Below, in pieces: positions 9,663 through 16,530 of a stretch of 39,112 nt of DNA (within the stretch, counting starts at the first letter, position 1; each line of letters begins with the position of its first letter). A model generated the notes under the pieces. It saw only the letters and a list, made by a program, of their open reading frames with translations, did no database searches and was not told where the DNA came from. The translations under genes were made by a program, and so were the position numbers. This stretch comes from a virus, in IMG/VR virus record IMGVR_UViG_3300042887_000364, positions 1 through 39,112 of that record; one strand, written 5' to 3'.

Positions 9663-10066
9663 TACAGACCTCTGGATACGGCTTGCTGATAAAGGATTGC
9701 TATTTCACCGTCTGTATCGTATGGAAGCATCTGAGATAAAATGTCAGATAGTTTTTCTGACTGACCTGCATAACCCATTACCTCTGGTCCTGGGCCTGGT
9801 CCTACTGCAACACCTGATGTGATTGGTTCATCTGGACGTTGTGTTGGTGCAAACAATTCTGTGACAGGTGGTTGTGGCGCAGCCTGTGCTGCAGCCTGAA
9901 CTTGACCTGTAGGTAATCCGCGAACATCTGGTGTTCTAGCGGTAGGTGCTCCTGCTATTTGTTCTGCCATAGCCTTACGGTCACCGTAATTTTCTGATGC
10001 TGGTAAATCTGTACGAACGGAGAATTTGCCAGGACCTGATACGCCCCTGATTGGGTTATCTACCAT
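9662..10066 (-). CDS. Proline-rich small structural-module protein (134 aa)
   Basis: A 134-residue protein with a disordered Pro/Ala/Gln-rich centre (AAAQAAPQPPVTELFAPTQ) and a short helical C-terminus (SEKLSDILSQMLPYDTDGEI). No family is recognised. It overlaps both neighbours by a few bases, so it is part of the portal-to-giant-protein block. The low-complexity core suggests a linker or assembly factor. An enzymatic role is unlikely. Confidence 0.55.
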   Translation of the reverse strand: MVDNPIRGVSGPGKFSVRTDLPASENYGDRKAMAEQIAGAPTARTPDVRGLPTGQVQAAAQAAPQPPVTELFAPTQRPDEPITSGVAVGPGPGPEVMGYAGQSEKLSDILSQMLPYDTDGEIAILYQQAVSRGL

Positions 10067-10280
10067 CGGTTTCCTCCTGTATCTTTTCTAAATCATTTGT
10101 AAATTGCTCCCAAGCCTTATTGACTTTGGAGTTTCTATTAGCGTTGTAGATTGCTATTTCCATTATCTCTTCTGTAAATGTAGATACAGATGATGCAATG
10201 TTGTGTGCAAATCCTGAAAGGGTAACTAAAAAGTCAGCGAAGTGTACTGGACGCGGAACATCATTGTTATTATTCTCCAC
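10056..10280 (-). CDS. Small acidic protein (74 aa)
   Basis: A 74-residue protein beginning MENNNNDVPRPVHFADFLVT, amphipathic in the middle and charged at the end (WEQFTNDLEKIQEETDG). It starts at GTG 10280, preceded by GAAAGG nine bases upstream, and its last bases overlap the 134-aa gene. No homology is recognised. A TATAAT hexamer lies about 20 bases upstream. Confidence 0.5.
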   Translation of the reverse strand: MENNNNDVPRPVHFADFLVTLSGFAHNIASSVSTFTEEIMEIAIYNANRNSKVNKAWEQFTNDLEKIQEETDGR

Positions 10281-10300
10281 GCCCAGTACCTTTCATTAGA

Positions 10301-10306
10301 ATTATA
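10301..10306 (-). promoter_or_regulatory. Possible internal late promoter (-10 hexamer)
   Basis: On the minus strand the sequence reads TATAAT, a perfect -10 box, in the short gap before the GTG at 10280. No convincing -35 hexamer lies 16-18 bases upstream, so this could be chance in an AT-rich spot. Confidence 0.25.
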
Positions 10307-10447
10307 TTAACCCTTTTTTACCGCGTTGCCGCGACGACCTGCTGGCATCATTGATGGTACTACCTTGCCACCTGCTGGCTTAGAAGTATCCTTCTTGCCC
10401 TCGACTGGCTTTGACATTGGTGCTGCTGCACGTGATCCTTTGTTCAT
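10307..10447 (-). CDS. Tiny basic protein (46 aa)
   Basis: An ATG at 10447 preceded by GAGGGGG opens a 46-residue frame rich in Lys, Arg, Pro and Gly (KPVEGKKDTSKPAGGK, ending RRGNAVKKG). It fills the space between the portal and the 74-aa gene. Basic disordered small proteins recur in this phage near the portal and downstream of the capsid gene. I infer nucleic-acid or scaffold contact but recognise no family. Confidence 0.6.
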   Translation of the reverse strand: MNKGSRAAAPMSKPVEGKKDTSKPAGGKVVPSMMPAGRRGNAVKKG

Positions 10448-10462
10448 ATTTACACCCCCTCT

Positions 10463-12217
10463 TTATGCTGCCCCGCCAATGGCGGCTAGTAGTTGGCCTA
10501 TATCTGGACGTTGAGCAGCAGCGGGTGCGCCTCCTGGTTGTTCTGGAGTTGGCTGCGAGGCAGGGGCAGGGAGTGCTCCCGCTGCTGGAACTTGAGGTGC
10601 ACCTGGCATTAGTTCTGGTGCTACTGGCATCTCTGGCGCAGGTTCTGGCGCAAATGCCTTACCAATAATAGTTTCTAGTTGAAGTCCCTTTTGGCGACCT
10701 TGGATAACTTCTGCGATACGCGTAATGATTTGCGAAGGATCCTGACCTTGCGCTGCAAGGGCTGGAATGGCTTGAGCATACTGAGCAACAGCCACCCGCA
10801 AAGAATCGCGCATTTCTTCGATATCAACACGTTGTTCCTCCTGCGTTACGTTTAACTCCATTGGAATCTCACGACGTACATAGTCACGAGATACGAGTTT
10901 ATCTGAACGCATTTGTAGTAAAGCAATGATGGCACGGTTAGGATCCATACCAGACATAATGCCGTAGCGAACATCTACACCGTAATTGCCATCAATCTGC
11001 TTTGATGGAATGTACTTCATATTAAACGGAGTACCATCATCTACGCCCTTGATTTCCTTTTGCATAGAACCAAAGATCTTCTCATCTACTTCAAAGCAAA
11101 GAGAAGCAAGGTCTGTAAACATACGAGCAAACTGTGCTTGTGCTGACTTAATCTGTGTATCAAAGCCTGCTTGTAGTGCTTGTACACCGCGACCTGTAAC
11201 GATAGATGCATCAATGTTACCTGAGCGAACCTCTGGGTAACGAGAACCTAAACGCAATTCACGCTCTAGTACACCTGACTCTGTAAAGACTCCAGGTGGT
11301 AGTTCCAAAGGAACACGGCGGATACCTTGTGGATTAGCAGAACGCATAATTGCATCTGGACCAAGTGCCAACTCTTGCACATCCTGTGGGATAGCAATAG
11401 GTGCTTGGATAGACTTTTCTGCTGCTTGAATCTGCAATACTGCAAAGCGAGCACGAGCAAGTTGAACTGATAACACATCATCAAACTGTCCACGTGCTTC
11501 ACCATCAATAGATGAGCGCATAGCAACGTATGCCATACACTTACCAATAGGGTTTGGAATGTTTGAGAGTACTAGGTTCTTACGCTCTGGAATAAAGATT
11601 AGATCCTGGTCTTTGTCGTGGTAGCGAACTAGTGACACATAAGGTGAGCCAGGAGAATAGACATTCTTTGGCATAATCTGGTCATAGAACTCTGGGTACT
11701 GCATTGCAAGTGTCTCAGCATCAGATGCCATTACCTGCGTGAGCGAGACGGTACGACCAAATCTATCAATCTCAGGATAAGTACCAAAAGGATTAAGCAA
11801 ACGTATTCTCGGATTATTGGTTTCATAGTCCATCTCCACCATACCTGGCAACATACCGTAGGTGTTAAACCAATCAGCACCAGTATACATTTGAATTTGT
11901 AGTTCAGATGCGCTGATGTAATGGTTAACAATACGAGTACGTGTGTCTGCTGCTTTACGTGCTGAGTCTGAAACCATATTGGTTGCAGCGCAGTTAAATG
12001 ATGGTAGCGGTGCCATTGCTTCTGCAAGGTCACGTGCTGCTACGTCAATAAAGTTAGCAACTAGAGGCTTTGGGTATTCCTCTGAAAACATTGCAGGGTA
12101 AACCTTGCTAATGTCTCCCTGACGTACAGAGAGCACATCACGCATTCTCTGGTCACGTGCGGAGTAGCGCGTCTGTAGGCGATTAACCTTGGCTACTACC
12201 TCTTTAGTTGATAACAA
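10463..12217 (-). CDS. Portal protein
   Basis: A 584-residue protein directly downstream of the terminase, with portal-like order: an N-terminal helical region (RLQTRYSARDQRMRDVL), a beta-rich clip/wing section (NPRIRLLNPFGTYPEIDRFG) and long C-terminal helices. The tail is a Pro/Ala/Gln-rich low-complexity segment (about residues 500-584). Portals form the dodecameric ring at the capsid vertex through which DNA is packaged and ejected. The start is TTG at 12217, with AAGGA six bases upstream. The family match is from overall pattern and position; no single diagnostic motif exists. Confidence 0.8.
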   Translation of the reverse strand: MLSTKEVVAKVNRLQTRYSARDQRMRDVLSVRQGDISKVYPAMFSEEYPKPLVANFIDVAARDLAEAMAPLPSFNCAATNMVSDSARKAADTRTRIVNHYISASELQIQMYTGADWFNTYGMLPGMVEMDYETNNPRIRLLNPFGTYPEIDRFGRTVSLTQVMASDAETLAMQYPEFYDQIMPKNVYSPGSPYVSLVRYHDKDQDLIFIPERKNLVLSNIPNPIGKCMAYVAMRSSIDGEARGQFDDVLSVQLARARFAVLQIQAAEKSIQAPIAIPQDVQELALGPDAIMRSANPQGIRRVPLELPPGVFTESGVLERELRLGSRYPEVRSGNIDASIVTGRGVQALQAGFDTQIKSAQAQFARMFTDLASLCFEVDEKIFGSMQKEIKGVDDGTPFNMKYIPSKQIDGNYGVDVRYGIMSGMDPNRAIIALLQMRSDKLVSRDYVRREIPMELNVTQEEQRVDIEEMRDSLRVAVAQYAQAIPALAAQGQDPSQIITRIAEVIQGRQKGLQLETIIGKAFAPEPAPEMPVAPELMPGAPQVPAAGALPAPASQPTPEQPGGAPAAAQRPDIGQLLAAIGGAA

Positions 12218-12226
12218 TTTAAGTCC

Positions 12227-12529
12227 TTATCCCTTGTATACGTTTGCGCCGTATTTCTTCTTAAGAATCTTAAGCATTGCTGCATCTTGTGGAGTCATCT
12301 TTGTTTTAGCAGGTGCCTTAGTTGTTGTAGGCGTAGGAGTCTTAGTGGTCTTTGAAACTGCTGGGGCCTTTGGCTTTGTAGTAGTCTTTGGTTGAGACTT
12401 AATCATTGAATTAGAAACTTGTGGCTTACTAGAAGCAGAGCCAGTAATAACTACCTTTGCTGCTTGCTTTGCCTTTTCAGTTGTCTTTTTTAACATTGAT
12501 GCAGGTACTTTCTTTTCCATATTTGGCAT
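12227..12529 (-). CDS. Lys/Thr/Pro-rich basic protein (100 aa)
   Basis: A 100-residue low-complexity protein. The middle repeats Lys, Thr, Pro and Ala (KTTKPKAPAVSKTTKTPTPT) and the C-terminus is a short helix (DAAMLKILKKKYGANVYKG). A longer frame exists upstream, but the ATG at 12529 has a strong AAGGAGAT and is preferred. The same 5' context (TTTGGCATTGTTATCTCCTT read on the plus strand) recurs at the gene starting at 37301. The protein is probably disordered and DNA-binding; the function is unknown. Confidence 0.65.
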   Translation of the reverse strand: MPNMEKKVPASMLKKTTEKAKQAAKVVITGSASSKPQVSNSMIKSQPKTTTKPKAPAVSKTTKTPTPTTTKAPAKTKMTPQDAAMLKILKKKYGANVYKG

Positions 12530-12542
12530 TGTTATCTCCTTG

Positions 12543-14402
12543 TTAGATGAACGTACGATCTTTTTCTGCGAGCAGTTCATCTATGTTGATAACTGTTCGT
12601 TTGCCTATCTCACTACGAGACAGGAATGGATTCTTCATATGGTGTGTCTTGTGCATACCTTGGTTGAGCATTTCACGGGCGCGGATCTCACAGAACCATA
12701 ACGCCATCACCATATCGGTCTTACCCTTAGTAGTAGGCGACCAGGTAATTAGTTGCTCGATGAGCGCCTTAATGTTTTCAGTTTGGTCAGAAGGTAAATG
12801 AATAAGGTTGTCTCTGTGGTGTTTACCGTCGTGCTGCTTGGTGCCGAACAAAGTTGACATTGATGCAACACCGAAGCCTGAGTCCCACTTGTTGGATCCA
12901 GTATGGTGTTCCCGCAGTAGCACTCCTCTGGAGGCCAGGTTCTGACGGATTCCCTCATCTTGCGTAAGGAATGATTGGAATGCATTCTTTTCTACAATCC
13001 ACTCGGTGGGCTGGTATAGCGCAGTCCAGTCAAAGATTATCTGACGGATTGCAGCAGGCGTAGGACGAGTAATCTTAATAGCATCAACGATATAGCGTTT
13101 ATGACTAACCCGATCAATAGCGTAACAAACGACGGCTGTATCACCAACCATAGCGGGATCAAGACCACAAATAATTGAAAAGCCGCTAAGGTCACGCGGA
13201 TGGCCTGGGTTACCAGGAACCAAGCGACCTGCTTTACGCATACCATCTATAGAACCTCGCACACATACTGGGTCAAAGATTGCATCATCTGATATATCCT
13301 GCTGCTGGTAAACCAGCGCCCAGGTAGAAGCATCCATTGCTTGTCGTTCGTTGTAAAGGTTACGACCATTCCAGCGTGGGTATAGTCCATCCTCATTCAA
13401 ATCTGATTCCATCTGCCCATCAAAGGGAGCATCGGATGCTGGCCACAGGGTAACCCACTTGTCGGGGTCTTCGTGTGTCTCCAGTAATGCTGGCATTGCC
13501 AAGTACTTCCACGGTACTAGACCTCCAGGGTAGCGGTCCTCGGAGCGTAGTTCTTTGTAGAGATCAATTGCTGTAACGCGGGTACCGATAATGATTAACT
13601 TACCAGTAGGGTTAAGACGAGAACGCACATCCTGGGTTAACCAGCGGATTTGCTTCTCAAACTCGTTGGCGTTCTTTAATGTCACCGCATCGTCTACGAT
13701 AATCATATCTGCACGCTTACCGTAGATCTGACCACCGATACCGACGGCTTCGATGTTTGGATCCTTTTCTGAGGATTCTCTCAGTTCATCACCAAAGGTC
13801 ACACGGGTTGCTTGCCAAGAAGCGGTCTTAGAGTTAAACCCTACGCCAGCAGCGTAAGCCTGTTGCAGTGCTTCATAGTTAGGATGAGTCAGGCGTTGCT
13901 TGATGGCGTAGAGAAAGTCTGCTGCTAGTTGCTGAGTCTGAGAGACAATCAGCACACGAAAGTTAGGGTTCTGACATACCTGCCAGGTAACGTAGTCAAT
14001 AGTTACCGTCATTGACTTGGCGTGGTTGGGCGGGATATTGATAAGAATACGGTTACTAGCCAGCCCAGGTTCGTACTTCATACTGGGATGTAGCCAACCA
14101 GGTTCTCTGCCTTCGATTACATCGATGAGGTTCTGCTGGTGTGGAAAAGTCTTGGAGTGTAGGTAGCGTTCACGGAACTCTGCAAAGGTCAAATCGTGGA
14201 CATCGGATGAGGCAAAGTTCTTGTCCTTGAGTCCTAGGCGTGTTCGGTCCATCTTGTCTGCAAAGACCTTATCGGTCCTGCGGTAGTACTCGTAGGTCTT
14301 GTAGGATTTACCAGCAGCAGCCGTGGCTGCTTCGATGGTTAGGCCTTCTGCTACACCTGAAAGGATCAGACGCTTGGCGATGTCACTGGACTTCTCGGAC
14401 AT
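12543..14402 (-). CDS. terL: Terminase large subunit
   Basis: A 619-residue DNA-packaging motor. The ATPase half has a Walker A variant, PPNHAKS, at 124-130 and a Walker B, MIIVDD, at 233-238. The C-terminal half has the RNase H-like nuclease pattern: GLDPAMVGD with Asp at about 415, an acidic strand WIVEKNAF, and a later Asp in KTDMVMALWF. The first 60 residues look like a helix-turn-helix (TIEAATAAAGKSYKTYEYYR), as in small terminase subunits, and no separate small subunit is seen. The ATG at 14402 has GAGGAG upstream. It is the first gene of the leftward late operon. Confidence 0.95.
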   Translation of the reverse strand: MSEKSSDIAKRLILSGVAEGLTIEAATAAAGKSYKTYEYYRRTDKVFADKMDRTRLGLKDKNFASSDVHDLTFAEFRERYLHSKTFPHQQNLIDVIEGREPGWLHPSMKYEPGLASNRILINIPPNHAKSMTVTIDYVTWQVCQNPNFRVLIVSQTQQLAADFLYAIKQRLTHPNYEALQQAYAAGVGFNSKTASWQATRVTFGDELRESSEKDPNIEAVGIGGQIYGKRADMIIVDDAVTLKNANEFEKQIRWLTQDVRSRLNPTGKLIIIGTRVTAIDLYKELRSEDRYPGGLVPWKYLAMPALLETHEDPDKWVTLWPASDAPFDGQMESDLNEDGLYPRWNGRNLYNERQAMDASTWALVYQQQDISDDAIFDPVCVRGSIDGMRKAGRLVPGNPGHPRDLSGFSIICGLDPAMVGDTAVVCYAIDRVSHKRYIVDAIKITRPTPAAIRQIIFDWTALYQPTEWIVEKNAFQSFLTQDEGIRQNLASRGVLLREHHTGSNKWDSGFGVASMSTLFGTKQHDGKHHRDNLIHLPSDQTENIKALIEQLITWSPTTKGKTDMVMALWFCEIRAREMLNQGMHKTHHMKNPFLSRSEIGKRTVINIDELLAEKDRTFI

Positions 14403-14420
14403 CTGGTCTCCTCTAATAGA

Positions 14421-14433
14421 GCGCCGAAGGCGC
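14421..14433 (-). promoter_or_regulatory. terL leader hairpin
   Basis: On the minus strand GCGCC-TTC-GGCGC forms a perfect 5-bp stem that can close as a C(UUCG)G tetraloop, just upstream of the terL ribosome-binding site. It may protect or modulate the 5' end of the late transcript. It is not a terminator, because the T-run lies on its 5' side. Confidence 0.45.
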
Positions 14434-14494
14434 GTAAAAAAATTTTACTGGGGAAGAGATCTCTATACTGGAGATAGAACTATCCCCACTAAAA

Positions 14495-14640
14495 GCGGTG
14501 CCGTGCACCGCACAGTTCGGGCTTGACGCCCGAGCAAGCCGAGAGCGCAGCGAGGGGTAAGTTGGTGCTCGTCCTAGGGGGACTCGCGTAGTGCCAACGT
14601 AGCGAGTATCGGTCGTAAAACTAGTACTGGTTCGTTTTAC
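14495..14640. other. Hairpin-dense non-coding block
   Basis: Several perfect inverted repeats are packed into 146 bases: GCGGTGC/GCACCGC (14495-14511), TCGGGC/GCCCGA (14517-14533), ACTCGC/GCGAGT (14582-14607) and GTAAAAC/GTTTTAC (14615-14640). GTTGG/CCAAC (14561-14598) and GCTTG/CAAGC (14521-14539) offer alternative pairings. Much of it is visibly more GC-rich than the flanks. It could be a structured RNA, a recombination site, or single-strand hairpins of the origin. I cannot tell which. Confidence 0.55.
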
Positions 14641-14707
14641 TCCCTACTATATATAAGGCAGAAAAAATAACCGATTTCCCGTCTACGGTAGATTTTATTT
14701 ACGTTTT

Positions 14708-14721
14708 GTGACCAAGGTCAC
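14708..14721. promoter_or_regulatory. Palindromic operator candidate
   Basis: GTGACC-AA-GGTCAC is a perfect 6-bp dyad with a 2-base spacer in AT-rich DNA, the form of a dimeric repressor site. It lies between the leftward promoter candidate and the DnaA boxes. Confidence 0.5.
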
Positions 14722-14860
14722 TAAGAATATGTGTACAAATTAGGACATTACGGGTGGTCTCACTTTAGCGTATATTTTTTGTTGGGGAGTATGTATGTAG
14801 TGGTGTCGGAACTTAACACCTAGGGGAGGGCTTTTGCGACACGCCCGACCGCGTTGCCAA

Positions 14861-14893
14861 CTGTCCACAGCCTGTGGATAACCCTGTGGATAA
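14861..14893. other. Putative origin core: DnaA boxes
   Basis: TGTGGATAA, the reverse complement of the consensus DnaA box TTATCCACA, occurs twice in tandem (14873-14881 and 14885-14893), with starts 12 bases apart. A third box, CTGTCCACA (14861-14869, 7 of 9 matches), faces them and forms the inverted repeat TCCACAG-C-CTGTGGA. AT-rich DNA follows. Single perfect boxes also occur by chance inside genes, but only here are they clustered in non-coding DNA. I infer a DnaA-dependent origin. Confidence 0.7.
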
Positions 14894-15044
14894 CTTTATA
14901 GAATAAAAGAGGGCGGGCAGTACTTTCGGCGGGTCTACATATCAATCTATTCTGTCCAATAATAAACTCTTTCCATAGACTTAGACATTCAAGGCTCAAC
15001 TGTCTACCTTGTTGAATCCACTATGTTACCGACGAGTAATAAAG

Positions 15045-15062
15045 TAGTTGAACATTCAACTA
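15045..15062. promoter_or_regulatory. Perfect 8-bp dyad
   Basis: TAGTTGAA-CA-TTCAACTA is a perfect inverted repeat with a 2-base spacer. Related TTGAA/TTCAA half-sites occur nearby. It is probably a protein-binding site of the origin or promoter region. Confidence 0.5.
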
Positions 15063-15079
15063 TCGAACACCCTTTGAAT

Positions 15080-15095
15080 TGTCGACATATCGACA
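15080..15095. promoter_or_regulatory. Perfect 6-bp dyad
   Basis: TGTCGA-CATA-TCGACA lies about 80 bases upstream of the rightward promoter. Its half-site resembles the GTGTCG arm of the dyad at 25406-25425. It is an operator or iteron-like candidate. Confidence 0.45.
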
Positions 15096-15171
15096 CGGCT
15101 ATCCCTTAACATTCTCAGGATTCACCCAGCCAAACGTTACCAAACTGTTATCAAAAAACCCTTGTTTCGTG

Positions 15172-15200
15172 TTGACATACGGTAGACAACCGTATATTGT
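15172..15200 (+). promoter_or_regulatory. Rightward promoter with operator in its spacer
   Basis: A consensus -35 TTGACA (15172-15177) is followed after 17 bases by TATTGT (15195-15200). The spacer carries a perfect inverted repeat ATACGGT-AGACA-ACCGTAT (15177-15195), so a bound dimer would block RNA polymerase. It precedes the first small gene by about 50 bases and should drive the 15250-18794 operon. Confidence 0.75.
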
Positions 15201-15249
15201 TTCTCTTATCAAGCACACCGCTTGAATTGACCTAAGAGGAGTAACAAGA

Positions 15250-15423
15250 ATGACACGTAAAGACTATGTAATGATAGCAGAAGTATTTGCATACTTCTCA
15301 CGCATTTGCGACTTAGAAGAGACGATAGGGGCAGATATAGCCCGCGATTTGGGAACGGCATTTCAAGAGGATAACCCTAGATTCGACCGCGCCCGATTCC
15401 TTACCGCTTGCGGGGTGAAGTAA
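15250..15423 (+). CDS. Small conserved phage protein (57 aa)
   Basis: First gene of the rightward operon: ATG at 15250 preceded by AAGAGGAG. The 57 residues start MTRKDYVMIAEVFAYF and end NPRFDRARFLTACGV. I know that ending as a common pattern in small phage proteins of unknown function. It is helical and soluble. The stop overlaps the next ATG (TAATG). Being first after the strongest promoter suggests early, high expression. Confidence 0.8.
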   Translation: MTRKDYVMIAEVFAYFSRICDLEETIGADIARDLGTAFQEDNPRFDRARFLTACGVK

Positions 15424-15590
15424 TGATTTACAACCCAGACGAGCAAGCAGGGCACCTTGTCCTAGATTTGATTGACCATATGCAGAATGAGCAAGAGTTC
15501 GACAATGTAGTGAGCCTGCTAGTGGAATGGGGCTTAATCGGGGCAGGGCTAGGGGCTATCGCCCCCGAGATGTGGAAGGAGGGGAAGTAA
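15423..15590 (+). CDS. Small acidic protein (55 aa)
   Basis: The ATG overlaps the preceding TAA. The 55-residue product starts MIYNPDEQAGHLVLDLIDHM and is helical, with a Gly/Ala-rich stretch (LIGAGLGAIAPEMW) near the end. No family is recognised. It is translationally coupled on both sides. Confidence 0.7.
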   Translation: MIYNPDEQAGHLVLDLIDHMQNEQEFDNVVSLLVEWGLIGAGLGAIAPEMWKEGK

Positions 15591-15757
15591 TGGACAAGTG
15601 TGACAAGTGCGAGAATATGGCGCGGGTTACCGTGTCAGGCTATATTGTGGCGCGGTACCTATGCGCCAAGCACGCGGGGGAATTGTGCCTAAGCGTGGGA
15701 GATATTGCGGGGCGGGATAAGTTCCTAGCCTTGGAGGAAGGCGACAGGGTAGCGTAA
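15590..15757 (+). CDS. Small zinc-finger-like protein (55 aa)
   Basis: The 55-residue product starts MDKCDKCENMARVTVSGYIV. A CxxC pair at residues 4 and 7 and a later C..H pair (LCAKHAGELC) could bind one zinc ion, as in small treble-clef-like phage proteins. The ATG overlaps the preceding stop, with GGAGGGG as ribosome-binding site. Its codons favour GCG and GGG, unlike the late genes. A structured gap follows. Confidence 0.7.
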   Translation: MDKCDKCENMARVTVSGYIVARYLCAKHAGELCLSVGDIAGRDKFLALEEGDRVA

Positions 15758-15765
15758 GCAAGACC

Positions 15766-15835
15766 GCCCCCGCACCGTATAGACGGCGCAGGTTCACGAC
15801 CTAGCGGGGGCACAAGGTAAGGGGCACACCGCCCC
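15766..15835 (+). ncRNA. Candidate structured RNA (three-way junction plus hairpin)
   Basis: In the 104-base gap between two genes, GCCCCCGC (15766-15773) pairs perfectly with GCGGGGGC (15804-15811). It encloses two 4-bp hairpins, CCGT-ATAG-ACGG (15775-15786) and AGGT-TCACG-ACCT (15790-15802). This is a compact three-way junction of 46 bases. A second hairpin, GGGGC-ACACC-GCCCC (15821-15835), follows. No T-run is present, so it is not a classical terminator. It may be a processed small RNA, an attenuator or an mRNA-stability element. Confidence 0.5.
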
Positions 15836-15861
15836 GCCTTAGGCTCAGGAAGGGGCTTAGA

Positions 15862-16089
15862 ATGTTAATTTATATCGGCACAACCAATACGACAACGGGA
15901 AACCCTCGGCGCGGGTGGATTCGCACAACCGCAGCGGGTCAGATTCTCGGTTGGATAGAAGAAGGATACGAAGGGCGCGGGGCTATTTGTGGATACGACG
16001 ACGGCGAATCTATGAAGATTACAGTTGCGCCCGCTGAATTCAAGCGTCTTAAAGGTCTTGCACTATCTCACGAGAAAGCGGGCAAGTAA
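15862..16089 (+). CDS. Unknown protein (75 aa)
   Basis: ATG at 15862 with GGAAGGGG upstream. The 75 residues begin MLIYIGTTNTTTGNPRRGWI and are beta-rich, then turn helical with a basic end (EFKRLKGLALSHEKAGK). No family is recognised. It is the first gene after the structured gap, and its stop overlaps the next ATG (TAATG). Confidence 0.7.
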   Translation: MLIYIGTTNTTTGNPRRGWIRTTAAGQILGWIEEGYEGRGAICGYDDGESMKITVAPAEFKRLKGLALSHEKAGK

Positions 16090-16181
16090 TGGATAACTTA
16101 GACGAACTCATCCACGAAATTGAAATGAATGAATGGCGCAAGTTAGGCGCACAACGGGCGAAAGAGAGAGAGGGAAAGTAA
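16089..16181 (+). CDS. Tiny charged protein (30 aa)
   Basis: A 30-residue frame (MDNLDELIHEIEMNEWRK at the start, AKEREGK at the end) sits exactly between two coupled genes. It overlaps the upstream stop and abuts the downstream ATG. It is a single amphipathic helix. Its purine-rich 3' end serves as ribosome-binding site for the next gene. Confidence 0.55.
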   Translation: MDNLDELIHEIEMNEWRKLGAQRAKEREGK

Positions 16182-16520
16182 ATGGGAGCAAGGGTTATAT
16201 TCAACATCAAGCAAGAAGAGGGCAACTATATATGCCTTTACTCACATTGGGGGGAGATGACGGCATTGGAGGATGCGGGCAGGGCAATAGCAAAAGCCCG
16301 TCCACGCTGGGGAGATGACTCTTATGCCACCCGCATCATTGTCAGCCAGTTAATCGGTAACGAGTGGGACAGCGAGACAGGTTTTGGGTTATGGGTATCG
16401 GCTGAACCTTGTATGGATGAGGCGTGGGTCTTGATTGACTTACAGGAGCAGACGGTGACAGCGATAGACGGTACACATTCATTCGAAGGATTCGTTAACT
16501 ATCACAGCGTGGCTGTGTAA
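16182..16520 (+). CDS. Conserved phage hypothetical protein (112 aa)
   Basis: A 112-residue alpha/beta protein with YICLYSHWGEMTALEDAG and RWGDDSYATRIIVSQLIG. To my recollection this pattern (LYSHWG, then a Tyr-x-x-Arg helix, then FGLWV) is seen in small proteins of many actinobacterial phages; the function is unknown. It starts at ATG 16182, directly after the preceding stop. It is the best-conserved-looking member of this small-gene operon. Confidence 0.75.
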   Translation: MGARVIFNIKQEEGNYICLYSHWGEMTALEDAGRAIAKARPRWGDDSYATRIIVSQLIGNEWDSETGFGLWVSAEPCMDEAWVLIDLQEQTVTAIDGTHSFEGFVNYHSVAV

Positions 16521-16530
16521 GGAGGATAAG

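Larger units (their letters stand above)
14403..15249. other. Divergent control region between late and small-gene operons
   Basis: This 847-base stretch has no convincing gene on either strand. From left to right it contains a terL leader hairpin, a GC-rich hairpin block, an AT-rich zone with dyads, a DnaA-box cluster, further perfect inverted repeats and a rightward promoter. The 9-mer TACGGTAGA occurs at 14684-14692 and again at 15178-15186. A leftward -10 candidate (TATAGT, minus strand, 14646-14651) has no clear -35. The region separates divergent operons, so it is the natural place for origin and promoters. Confidence 0.85.

Noticed and set aside
15790-15813. tRNA T-arm-like sequence (AGGTTCACGACCT)
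   Set aside because: The loop lacks the conserved A after TTCR, there is no anticodon or D arm, and there is no CCA; it is treated as part of a three-way-junction RNA instead.
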